Of a DNA stretch of 35,304 bases, positions 17,171-23,957 are shown one piece after another. The stretch comes from Planctomycetaceae bacterium (GTDB lineage Bacteria; Planctomycetota; Planctomycetia; Pirellulales; Pirellulaceae). The first letter of the stretch is position 1. Each line of letters begins with the position of its first letter. The notes beneath the pieces were generated by a model. The model was not told the DNA's origin. It was given only the letters and a program-made list of their open reading frames with translations, and did not search any database. The translations under genes and the position numbers were made by a program. The DNA is taken from NCBI GenBank assembly GCA_007121535.1, contig SKKK01000130.1:1-35304 (forward strand). The letters are read 5' to 3'.

Positions 17171-17290
17171 CTCGTAGCGACCCATGGCTGCCTCGGGGAT
17201 TGCATCCGTTTGGCGGCGATGCGACCATGTTCGTCTGGTTTGCTGAACGGAAGAGATTCGGGGTTCTTCGCACGGAACTGGTGTACTGCA

Positions 17291-19540
17291 ATGCCTTGGC
17301 CTTTACCTTCCGACTTTCACAGGGTGGTCCAACATCCGCAGATCGCGTTCCGTGATCCGCACCTGCAAGGCTGCCGGATCGAACGCGACGCGCTGAATCA
17401 ACCACGGGTTTGGTCGGGAGCGTTTGCGGTTGTGTACAAAGCGATGGACTGCGAGGGGCGTTATTGGGCTCTACGGGCTTTCACTTCCGAATCCCCGGAA
17501 CGCCGCGAGCACTACGAGCTGATCGGTTCGCATCTGAAGCGTCGGGCGCCGTCGTGTCTGGTGGATTTCGAGTATCGGGATGCCGCCATCCGTTCTGCGG
17601 GCGACGGGAAATGGTACCCGCTGGTCGTGATGGATTGGGTCGACGGCATGACGTTGTGGACTTGGGTACAGAGCAAGTGCCGCAAAGGCCGAGGGGTTTC
17701 GCTGGCCAAGGCTGCTCGACATTGGTGGAAACTGACAAAGGAGCTGCAAGCCGCCGAGATCGCTCACGGCGACCTGCAACATGCGAATGTCTTGATAACG
17801 CCGGCCGGGCGATTGAAGCTGGTGGATTACGACGGCATGTGCGTGCCATCGCTGGCCGGGCGGCGGAACTTGGAGATCGGCGTCCGAGCGTATCAGCATC
17901 CGCAACGGAACGAATCGACGTTGCTGACGACCAGTCTGGACAACTTTTCCGCGTTGGTCATCTACGTCGCGTTGCGGGCCTTGGCGGCCGATCCTTCGTT
18001 GTGGGCTCGATACGTTCAGCAGCCGAACTACGACAAGCTGCTGTTCCGCGCCGAGGATTTCGTGGACCGGGAACAATCGTCCCTTTATCGCGACCTGATG
18101 AACTCGCCGGAACCCGCCGTCCGGACGCTGGCCGCCAAGCTGTTCTGCTTCGCCCGCGAGAGTTTGGAACGCACGCCGCCGTTGAACGAACTGGTGGGCG
18201 AACCGTTGCGTCGCAAGGCGCCGGTACGGGCCGCTACGGACGAACGGCCTTGGGACGCTCAGGAGCCGTCGGTCATGCCGCGTGAGAAGCCAGCGGCACG
18301 GGTCGTCTTGAAAGTGATCGCCGGGCCGCTGCAGGGTCGATCCTTCTGTGCCCAACAGCACAACACCATGCTGGTCGGGCGCGGGACGGACTGTCATGTT
18401 CGAATCGTAGGCGACCGCCGAATTTCGCGGCACCATTTCCTGTTGGAACTGGTACCGCCTCACGCACGGCTTCGGGACTTGGACAGCCAGAACGGGACCT
18501 ATGTCAACGGCGTGAAGTACGGTGGACGATCCAGCGACGTCCCGAACCGGGCGAGCGATGGGCAGACGCCGGTCGAAATCGATCTGCGGCACGGCGATCA
18601 GATCACCGCCGGGCAAACGGTTCTGCTGCTGCACGTACAGGGAGTCCCGAGTGGGGCTTGCCCCACCAAACCGGAGGCCCCGGACGTGCAAAATCCGCCG
18701 GAACGGGCTGAGAGTTCGCGGGTCTTGGATCAACTGAAGATCCTTGCTCCGGTGGGAAAAGGCGCATGGGGAACCGTCTACCAAGCTCAGTTCCGCAAGA
18801 CTCAACAAACCGTGGCCCTGAAGATCGTCAACCCGGCGGTCGAGATCGGTCAGGCAGCACGTCGCAACGTCCAGCAATCGATAGCCCCGCTCCTGACGCT
18901 ACGGCATCCGAATCTGGTCTCGTTGCTGGAAGCCGGAGAAGCAGGCCAGGCATTCTACTTCGTCCAAGACTACTGCGATGGCGGCAACTTGAAGCAGTGG
19001 ATCACCGATCAGGGAGGCCGAATGACCTTCGACGCCGCGCGCGATTGGATGCTCCAGTGCCTGGACGCACTGGACTACATCCATCGTCAGCAGATGGTCC
19101 ACGGGAACATCAAGCCGGAGAACATCCTGTTGCACGTCCAGCCAGGCCAGCAGATCGCAAAGTTAGCAGATTGCGGGCTCGCTCGGATCCTGGATCAAGC
19201 CGGTTGCCTGGGAATGACCGCGACCGCACGGGCCTCGGACGATTATCACTTCCTGCCTCGCGAGCGAGTGATCGATTTCCGCGACGTGCGGCCGCAGAGC
19301 GATCTCTGGAGCCTGGCAGCCGTGTTCTATTACATGCTGACCGGCCAATTCCCCCGCGATCGGCTTGGCCAAGAACCGCTCTCGGGCATCCTGGATTCCG
19401 ACCCGATCCCGATCCGCAAACGTGACCCTCGCATTCCCGACCCCGTCGCCCGCGTCATGGACCGCGCCCTGAGCGCCCATCCCGGCAAGCGGTTCCAGCA
19501 TGCCGCATTGATGAAGGATCTTCTGCGGCAGACAAGTTGA
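17291..19540 (+). CDS. Kinase-FHA-kinase protein; second kinase domain lacks the catalytic Asp
   Basis: Three domains are visible. Residues about 35-270 are a protein-kinase-like domain with HGDLQHAN (159-166) and DYDG (179-182) in place of HRDLKPEN and DFG; the VAxK Lys appears as Arg (WALRAF). Residues about 338-450 are an FHA domain with GRG (363), the phosphopeptide-binding ISRHH (378-382) and NGT (401-403). Residues about 482-745 are a second Ser/Thr-kinase domain with a good Gly loop ([10 protein letters not shown]) and Lys511 in VALK. Here HRD is HGN (604-606), replacing the catalytic Asp by Asn, and DFG is DCG (627-629). Domain 2 is thus probably a pseudokinase and domain 1 is atypical. 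The start is set at ATG 17291 ([10 protein letters not shown]), where kinase-like similarity begins; the frame is open from 17132. The stop is followed at once by MITE-like copy B. It likely has a signalling or scaffold role. Confidence 0.85.
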   Translation: MPWPLPSDFHRVVQHPQIAFRDPHLQGCRIERDALNQPRVWSGAFAVVYKAMDCEGRYWALRAFTSESPERREHYELIGSHLKRRAPSCLVDFEYRDAAIRSAGDGKWYPLVVMDWVDGMTLWTWVQSKCRKGRGVSLAKAARHWWKLTKELQAAEIAHGDLQHANVLITPAGRLKLVDYDGMCVPSLAGRRNLEIGVRAYQHPQRNESTLLTTSLDNFSALVIYVALRALAADPSLWARYVQQPNYDKLLFRAEDFVDREQSSLYRDLMNSPEPAVRTLAAKLFCFARESLERTPPLNELVGEPLRRKAPVRAATDERPWDAQEPSVMPREKPAARVVLKVIAGPLQGRSFCAQQHNTMLVGRGTDCHVRIVGDRRISRHHFLLELVPPHARLRDLDSQNGTYVNGVKYGGRSSDVPNRASDGQTPVEIDLRHGDQITAGQTVLLLHVQGVPSGACPTKPEAPDVQNPPERAESSRVLDQLKILAPVGKGAWGTVYQAQFRKTQQTVALKIVNPAVEIGQAARRNVQQSIAPLLTLRHPNLVSLLEAGEAGQAFYFVQDYCDGGNLKQWITDQGGRMTFDAARDWMLQCLDALDYIHRQQMVHGNIKPENILLHVQPGQQIAKLADCGLARILDQAGCLGMTATARASDDYHFLPRERVIDFRDVRPQSDLWSLAAVFYYMLTGQFPRDRLGQEPLSGILDSDPIPIRKRDPRIPDPVARVMDRALSAHPGKRFQHAALMKDLLRQTS

Positions 19541-19711
19541 TAAGCACCCGGCCAGAAGCTTCTTCCCATTTGGAGGTAGCCTTGCACGGGGACGCAACGG
19601 GGTCGGGAGTTGTTTTCGGTCAACGACCTACCAAATGGGAAGCGGGTCACCCGAAAACGACTCCCGCCCCCTTTCGCTCGATTCCACCAAGAAGTTTCTG
19701 GCCGGGTGCTT
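19541..19711 (-). mobile_element. MITE-like element, full copy B (about 171 bp)
   Basis: The left end TAAGCACCCGGCCA (19541-19554) starts directly after the TGA of the kinase gene, and the right end is at 19699-19711. The reverse complement aligns with copy A (933-1103) along its whole length with scattered differences, including the inner arms around GGGGTCGGGAG and ACGACTCCCG. The right end reads GCTTG rather than GCTTA. It has no coding capacity. Insertion right at a stop codon means the kinase transcript would end in this hairpin. Confidence 0.75.
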
Positions 19712-19755
19712 GCGAACCGCAGCAGCTCGGCTACCGCAATCTGCGTCCGCGAAAC

Positions 19756-19838
19756 GTAGCCGAATCCCCGAGAATTCGGGACGTTGGCGAGCGTGGCGTC
19801 TTAGTCACGAGCGCCCGAATTCTCGGGAACTCGGCTAC
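19756..19838. repeat. Palindromic GTAGCCGAAT-type repeat
   Basis: GTAGCCGAATCCCCGAGAAT followed by TCGGG pairs with CCCGAATTCTCGGG then AACTCGGCTAC, with two mismatches and a loop of about 33 nt. A sister copy is at 33980-34042. It has no gene and no obvious terminator features. Confidence 0.65.
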
Positions 19839-20387
19839 TTTCGGCAGCGATGCGCAACTTCAAAGATCCCGGTCGGACCGGTAGAATCCCGGTTCGGGTC
19901 GATGCTCCGCCAGCTTGTCGCGGGCCGCCGCGAAATCCTCGAACGACTGGAACTCTCTCGTAAAGAACCTGTCACCGTCTCTTCCTCGAAGAATGGCCGC
20001 AGAGAATCGGGAAGTGAAATCGGAAAAGTCATGGCCGTTGTCATGTCCTTGATGACCGCAGTTCGGAAAAAGTCGGAAAAAGCCGGTCGATCAGTTCAGT
20101 GGTCATTGGTCAGTGGTCAGTGGTCAGTGGTCACTGTTCTCTGTGCTCTCTGTGTTCTCTGTGGCACACGCCGAGACCTTGATCGGTCCCTGTCGTATGG
20201 CTTCCATCAAGGTGTCTCGGTCCATTACGTGCTCCTATTCTGGATCGCAAAGGGCATTTGCTGACAGATCTCGCAGACCTGTTCCGCATTGTATCCCGTT
20301 CGCGCCGCCGCCGCAAACGGAATGAATTTCGTTCTACGATTCCGACCGATCTACTCCATCCCCACCACGGCGGGTATAATCGACCGC
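19839..20387. other. Gene-free stretch with small repeats and gene relics
   Basis: No gene is supported. It holds five tandem heptads TCAGTGG (20096-20130, the second one with a single change), a CTCTGTG-rich simple stretch (about 20138-20165), a minus-strand relic (20124-20225), and ACGGAATGAATTTCGTTCTAC (20317-20337), which recurs with two changes at 34363-34383. A TATAAT at 20375-20380 lies 7 bp before the ATG of the Rpn-like relic. Confidence 0.5.
20124..20225 (-). pseudogene. Possible N-terminal relic of a small conserved planctomycete protein
   Basis: From ATG 20225 the minus strand reads MDRDTLMEAIRQGPIKVSA, which resembles the start of a family of proteins of about 70 residues that I have seen in planctomycetes. 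It then runs into the simple repeat (ATENTESTEN) and stops in the heptad array. Recognition is from memory of the pattern only. Confidence 0.3.
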
Positions 20388-20495
20388 ATGGAACAACAAG
20401 ATTTGGGTTACAAGCGGGTGTTCGCCCATCCCGAAATGCCGGAAGGTTTGCTGCTTGTGTCCGTGAGAACGTCGAAGCGGACGGTACTCGTCTGA
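20388..20495 (+). pseudogene. N-terminal relic of an Rpn-family nuclease
   Basis: From ATG 20388 the sequence reads MEQQDLGYKRVFAHPEMPEG, the typical start of Rpn-family proteins (YKxxFxHPEMVxDLL). Similarity is lost after about 20 residues and the frame stops at 20495. A TATAAT box 7 bp before the ATG would suit a leaderless transcript. It is a truncated relic 135 bp upstream of the intact Rpn gene. Confidence 0.5.
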
Positions 20496-20630
20496 GACGA
20501 CAGCGCACCTGCTAATTGCCTAACACGTTGCCTTTCTCGGTTTACGTCATTCCGCCCACCCCATGCTAACGGGCTAAACCGTTTTCGAGTTCCTGGGGGT
20601 GCGTATTGCGGATTTACGGAGGAAATGCCA

Positions 20631-21488
20631 ATGTCGAAACCTTACGACGCCACGATCAAGGACCTGGCCGCTGTGGGCCCGGCGGATTTTGTTTCCTGGT
20701 TCGATGGGCCTACGACGCAAGCGGTGACGTTGTTGAATGTGGATCTGTCCACGGTCACGACCGCCGCGGATGTGGTGTTCGCGATCGGCGATCCGATGAC
20801 CGAGATCCTGCACCTGGACGCGCAGGCTGGGCCATCGGCCACCAAGCACCGGGATGTGCTGGCGTATAATGCGCTGCTGCACCGTCAGTATGGGGTGCCG
20901 GTGCATAGTTGCGTGCTGTTGCTTCGTTCGCAAGCCGAACACCCCAACATGACGGGGCGCGTGCAGTATGCCGCCCGCCCGGAGCGTGGTAAAATGGAAT
21001 TCGGATTCGAGGTCATCCGACTATGGGAAATCCCCGCCGAACAGTTGCTTCGCAGTTCGCTGGCAACGGCGCCGTTGGCCGTGCTGGGCAAGTTGCCAGA
21101 AGCCCTTGGTTTGAAGGACGGCTTGGCAGCGGTGGTCCGGCAGTTGGCAGAGCGGCTCGAGAGCGAGGCAACCGGGGATCAGGCGGATCGGCTGCTGGTG
21201 GCGGCGTACGTTTTGACGGGACTGCGGCTAAGAGCCGCGGATGAAGTAAGACTGCTTTTTCAAGGAGCATCGATAGCCATGCGAGAATCAGTGACTTTTC
21301 AGGCGATTTTGGAAGAAGGACGCGTCGAAGAATTGCACCGCGTGATCCTGCGGCAGGGTCGACGGCGGTTTGGAGAAGCGGACGAGGCGACTCGGCAGCA
21401 GATCGAGGCGATGCGCGATATCGAGCGGCTCGAAGATCTGACTGAGCGGTTGCTGATTGCGTCGAGCTGGGATGAATTGATGGCGTGA
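20631..21488 (+). CDS. Rpn-family PD-(D/E)XK nuclease-like protein
   Basis: About 285 residues. The N-terminal half has the core of this family: IGDPMTEILHLDAQAG, then KHRDVLAYNALLHRQYGVPV and a VLLLR strand. The usual active-site Glu of the xLHxExQ strand is replaced: LHLDAQAG has Asp where most relatives have Glu, so activity should be treated with caution. The C-terminal helical tail (EEGRVEELHRVILRQGRRRF, then LEDLTERLLIASSWDELM) matches the DUF4351-like tail of Rpn proteins. The start is ATG 20631, with GGAGGAAATG just upstream; ATG 20625 is a close alternative. Only 43 bp separate it from an antitoxin pseudogene on the same strand, so Rpn and toxin-antitoxin genes may once have formed one transcript. 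Confidence 0.8.
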   Translation: MSKPYDATIKDLAAVGPADFVSWFDGPTTQAVTLLNVDLSTVTTAADVVFAIGDPMTEILHLDAQAGPSATKHRDVLAYNALLHRQYGVPVHSCVLLLRSQAEHPNMTGRVQYAARPERGKMEFGFEVIRLWEIPAEQLLRSSLATAPLAVLGKLPEALGLKDGLAAVVRQLAERLESEATGDQADRLLVAAYVLTGLRLRAADEVRLLFQGASIAMRESVTFQAILEEGRVEELHRVILRQGRRRFGEADEATRQQIEAMRDIERLEDLTERLLIASSWDELMA

Positions 21489-21531
21489 CGCTGGAGCTGC
21501 AACCTGAGATCCTTGCGAAAGGACAATGCCG

Positions 21532-21777
21532 ATGCCGGTGACGTTCTCTGACGAGTTACTTGCCGAGGCCGGTCTTTCGGAGCGGGAAGCCAAGCTGGAG
21601 ATTGCTTGCCGTCTGTACGATGCCGGCAAGCTGACGATGCCACAAGCGACTCGCTGAGCGGGAATCGCTCGCGTCGAGTTCGAGGCGGCTCTCTTGGAAC
21701 GCCAACTACCTCTGGTGCGCATCGATGAACGTTACTGGCAGCAAGAACTCCACAGCCTGGAACGCCTGCGATCGTAG
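21532..21777 (+). pseudogene. UPF0175-family antitoxin killed by one in-frame TGA
   Basis: The 81-codon frame reads FSDELLAEAGLSEREAKLEI, then ACRLYDAGKLTMPQATR, a stop at TGA 21655-21657, then AGIARVEFEAALLERQLPLV to a final TAG at 21775. The intact relative at 22151 shows the same layout. UPF0175 homologs often carry Trp or another residue at the stop site, so a TGG to TGA change is the simplest explanation. No frameshift is present, so decay is recent. It was probably an antitoxin partner of a DUF3368 toxin whose start is preserved at 21780. Confidence 0.8.
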
Positions 21778-21779
21778 CC

Positions 21780-22124
21780 ATGCCGGTTGGCGTCAGTGAT
21801 ACATCACTGCTGTCCGGCATCGACAACCCCGAGATCGGAAACTTACAGGAAGCAAGAACCATGTTGGCAGAACAAGTCAAGGACTGGAAGAGACAGTGGC
21901 AGGACGAAGCCCGGAAAGAGGGGGAGAAAGAAGGCTGGAAGGCGGGAGAGAAGAAGGGGCAGAAAAAGGGCGAGTCCACCATTTTGATCAAGCAACTGAC
22001 CCATAAGTTCGGTACGATCGATGCGCGAACCCGACGCCGGATTGCAGACGCCAGCAGCAAACAACTTCTCAACTGGGCGGAACGGGTCTTGACCGCGGAC
22101 AGGATTGAGGATGTCTTCGGTTGA
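21780..22124 (+). CDS. Chimeric ORF: DUF3368-like start joined to an Rpn C-terminal tail
   Basis: Three bases after the antitoxin pseudogene, ATG 21780 opens with MPVGVSDTSLLSGID. This resembles the start of DUF3368 toxins (MIVVSDTSPIRAL in the intact toxin at 22399) including the first acidic PIN-domain residue. From about residue 19 the sequence switches to EARTMLAEQVKDWKRQWQDE, a highly charged Lys/Glu/Gly stretch, and ILIKQLTHKFGTIDARTRRR to LTADRIEDVFG, which is the C-terminal tail of Rpn-family proteins. The catalytic domains of both parents are missing. An internal ATG at 21861 after GGAAGCAAG could express only the 87-residue Rpn tail. It may be a deletion product or a small regulatory protein; the frame is fully open, so translation is possible. 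Confidence 0.6.
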   Translation: MPVGVSDTSLLSGIDNPEIGNLQEARTMLAEQVKDWKRQWQDEARKEGEKEGWKAGEKKGQKKGESTILIKQLTHKFGTIDARTRRRIADASSKQLLNWAERVLTADRIEDVFG

Positions 22125-22150
22125 GACCGTTGGCGGAAAGGACGGTTCCT

Positions 22151-22402
22151 ATGGCATTGATGATCCCCGACTCCGTGTTGGAACAAGCGGGTCTATCTGA
22201 GGACGAGGCTCGAGTTGAGATCGCTTGCCGCTTGTTCGAACTGCACCGCCTCAGTTTATGGCAAGCGGCCCAGTATGCCCGTCTGACCCGGGTCGAGATG
22301 GAAGCACAGCTTCTTCAACGTAGAATCCCCTTGTACGAAGTGACCGAAGAGCAGCTATCGGCCGAACTCCGCGCGATGGATCGATTGGGAATCCCCGGAT
22401 GA
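22151..22402 (+). CDS. UPF0175-family antitoxin
   Basis: A small protein of 83 residues (MALMIPDSVLEQAGLSEDEA, then IACRLFELHRLSLWQAAQYA, RLTRVEMEAQLLQRRIPLY) of the UPF0175 family. These proteins contain a helix-turn-helix-like region and usually pair with DUF3368 PIN-domain toxins. The start is ATG 22151, with GGAAAGGA about 10 bp upstream; ATG 22160 is possible. Its stop overlaps the toxin start by ATGA (22399-22402), so the two are translationally coupled, as is usual for toxin-antitoxin pairs. It is intact and closely related in layout to the pseudogene at 21532, which suggests a tandem duplication. Confidence 0.85.
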   Translation: MALMIPDSVLEQAGLSEDEARVEIACRLFELHRLSLWQAAQYARLTRVEMEAQLLQRRIPLYEVTEEQLSAELRAMDRLGIPG

Positions 22403-22890
22403 TCGTCGTCAGCGACACGTCGCCGATCCGCGCACTATCGTTCATCGAGCAGCTATCGATCCTCGAGAAGCTTTTCGGAGCCGTGGTCATTCCTCCCGCC
22501 GTGGTCGACGAGCTAGCTCACCCGGCACGACTGGCGATTGATGACTCTCCCGTCATGCTAGCCCAGTTCCCACTCAGCGAAGTGCGCGCACCCGTCGATG
22601 CGTCTCGCGTCGACCAGTTGGCACAGATTCTTGATCGCGGCGAGTCGGAAGCAATCGTGCTGGCGGAGGAACTCCGATGTTCCGCGATTCTGGTGGACGA
22701 AGCAGCCGGACGGCGAATCGCGCTTCGCAAGGGCCTAGTACCGCTAGGCAGCGCCGGCATGCTACAGCGCCAAAAAAAGGTGGGCTTTCTTCGCGAAGTC
22801 CGGCCCCTCTTGGATCGTCTGAATGATGATCTCGGATTCTTCATCGGTCATACGCCTCACCGTCAGATTCTCGAGCTTGCCGGTGAGTAG
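22399..22890 (+). CDS. DUF3368-family PIN-domain toxin
   Basis: The protein (163 residues) begins MIVVSDTSPIRALSFIEQL, with the first conserved Asp of PIN-like ribonucleases. It continues with VIPPAVVDELAHPAR (conserved Glu), LDRGESEAIVLAEEL (acidic pair) and ILVDEAAGRRIALRKGL (last Asp). This is the full set expected of a PIN domain in DUF3368 proteins, which are predicted RNases of type II toxin-antitoxin systems. It follows the UPF0175 antitoxin with a four-base overlap. The length is normal and the end, at 22890, is 12 bp from the FGE-like fragment on the opposite strand. RNA target unknown. Confidence 0.85.
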   Translation: MIVVSDTSPIRALSFIEQLSILEKLFGAVVIPPAVVDELAHPARLAIDDSPVMLAQFPLSEVRAPVDASRVDQLAQILDRGESEAIVLAEELRCSAILVDEAAGRRIALRKGLVPLGSAGMLQRQKKVGFLREVRPLLDRLNDDLGFFIGHTPHRQILELAGE

Positions 22891-22901
22891 CATGAACTAC
22901 A

Positions 22902-23591
22902 CTACTCATCTGACGACTTCACCAGACTTAGTGCCACGCGAAACCCTAGCCGGTCATTTCGGTACGAGGGTGGCGGACCGGAACGGAATGCGGATCGGCA
23001 GTACAATGCCGGGTAGAACCAGGCACCACCGCGTGCCACGCGATTTGAGCCTACTGCCGGGCCCTGCGGATCGTTCAACGGTGAGTTTGCGTAATAAGCA
23101 GGATGCCGCCAGTCGGCACACCACTCCCAAACGTTGCCATGCATGTCGTATAGGCCCCAAGCATTCGATAACTTTCCCCCTATTGGATGCGTCCTACCGT
23201 CAGAATTGTCTGCGAACCATGCCTGGTTTTGCAATTCCACCTCACTATCTGTCCCGTGCCAACGCGTCGTTGTTCCCGCTCGGCAAGTGTACTCCCACTG
23301 AGCTTCGGTCGGCAACCCGTACGTTCCGCCTTCCTTCTCCGACAACCACTCACAAAAGGCGGTCACATCATTCCAACTCACGTTTACGACCGGATGACTG
23401 TCTGTTTGCTCAAACCCCAAATTTCCGTTCCATAAGAAACGTGGACCTTGTTTCCACTGGCCATCCACATAGCCAAAACCGCCTCTCTCATCCCGCTCAG
23501 CTTCCGTCTGGTATCCGCTATCTTGAACGAATTGACGAAATTGGCCGCGCGTCACCTCGTACACGAGCGGCCGTGTCGATGCACCAAGGGT
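22902..23591 (-). pseudogene. Formylglycine-generating-enzyme-family (SUMF1-like) fragment
   Basis: The frame reads VYEVTRGQFRQFVQDSGYQT, HPVVNVSWNDVTAFCEWLS, YGLPTEAQWEYTCRAGTTT, LYDMHGNVWEWCADW and GGAWFYPALYCRSAFRSG, ending NDRLGFRVALS. These are the ordered motifs of the FGE-sulfatase fold, whose members activate sulfatases or have other roles. Only one of the two active-site Cys positions of true FGEs is present, as in many family members. The usual N-terminal section (GMxFxxIPAGxFxMGS) is missing: upstream of 23591 the frame meets a stop and no start with a ribosome site is seen. It is therefore a 5'-truncated gene, with GTG 23564 the only possible start. Confidence 0.7.
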
Positions 23592-23795
23592 TCAATAAGT
23601 CCATTCCTCCAGGTCGAGCAGGAGTTCCGAGCAACTAAGATTCCCGTCGGTGGTCGAGTCTCCGAGTGCAAGTCGAGGTGCAACCAAACGTAGACCGATT
23701 CAAGATGTCGCGGACGAATGTGCCGCGAACTCCAGAACCCCGACTTCCGGCCAGTCTACCGCGTCGATGCCTTGGCCGGAACAGTTACTGGGCTA
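23592..23795. other. Gap without a gene
   Basis: This short stretch separates the truncated FGE-like frame from the recombination scar. No gene or structure was recognised. Confidence 0.4.
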
Positions 23796-23863
23796 GCCGA
23801 GGCCGGTCTTTCGGAGCGGGAACGGATTTTGACCGCGACAGGATTGAGGATGACTTCGGCTGA
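23796..23863 (+). pseudogene. 68-bp scar joining UPF0175 antitoxin sequence to an Rpn 3' end
   Basis: GCCGAGGCCGGTCTTTCGGA and the next bases are identical to codons 11-19 of the antitoxin pseudogene (21562-21588). Directly joined is a copy of the last 45 bp of the chimeric ORF at 22080-22124 (TTGACCGC, then GACAGGATTGAGGATG, CTTCGG and TGA), with one base lost and a few changes. The gene parts in between are gone. It shows deletion between neighbouring units of the Rpn/toxin-antitoxin array. Confidence 0.7.
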
Positions 23864-23883
23864 GGCTGACTCGAAAGGTTACC

Positions 23884-23916
23884 GTAAATGACAAGAAATT
23901 CCTGGCCGGGTGCTTA
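23884..23916 (+). repeat. Solitary right end (F) of the MITE-like element
   Basis: It ends with TGGCCGGGTGCTTA (23903-23916), identical to the right terminal repeat of copy A, preceded by ATGACAAGAAATTCC, which resembles ATGGCAAGAAACTTC in copy A. Nothing else of the element remains. Confidence 0.65.
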
Positions 23917-23919
23917 AGT

Positions 23920-23955
23920 TCTGTCAGAAAGGGGTCAGCCCCCTTTTTCGACAGA
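23920..23955 (-). terminator. Candidate hairpin terminator or repeat after the DUF4838 gene
   Basis: TCTGTC, GAAA and GGGG pair with CCCC, TTTTTC and GACAGA around a short loop. It lies 2 bp beyond the stop of the minus-strand DUF4838 gene. The T-run sits inside the right arm, so on the minus strand there is no U-tract; function as a terminator is uncertain. Confidence 0.4.
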
Positions 23956-23957
23956 GC

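Noticed and set aside
17471-18877. Minus-strand open frame opposite the kinase gene
   Set aside because: The plus-strand frame carries kinase and FHA motifs; the antisense frame carries none.
20096-20130. TCAGTGG heptads as a regulatory array
   Set aside because: It reads as simple-sequence expansion next to CTCTGTG-rich sequence and no gene starts nearby on a suitable strand.
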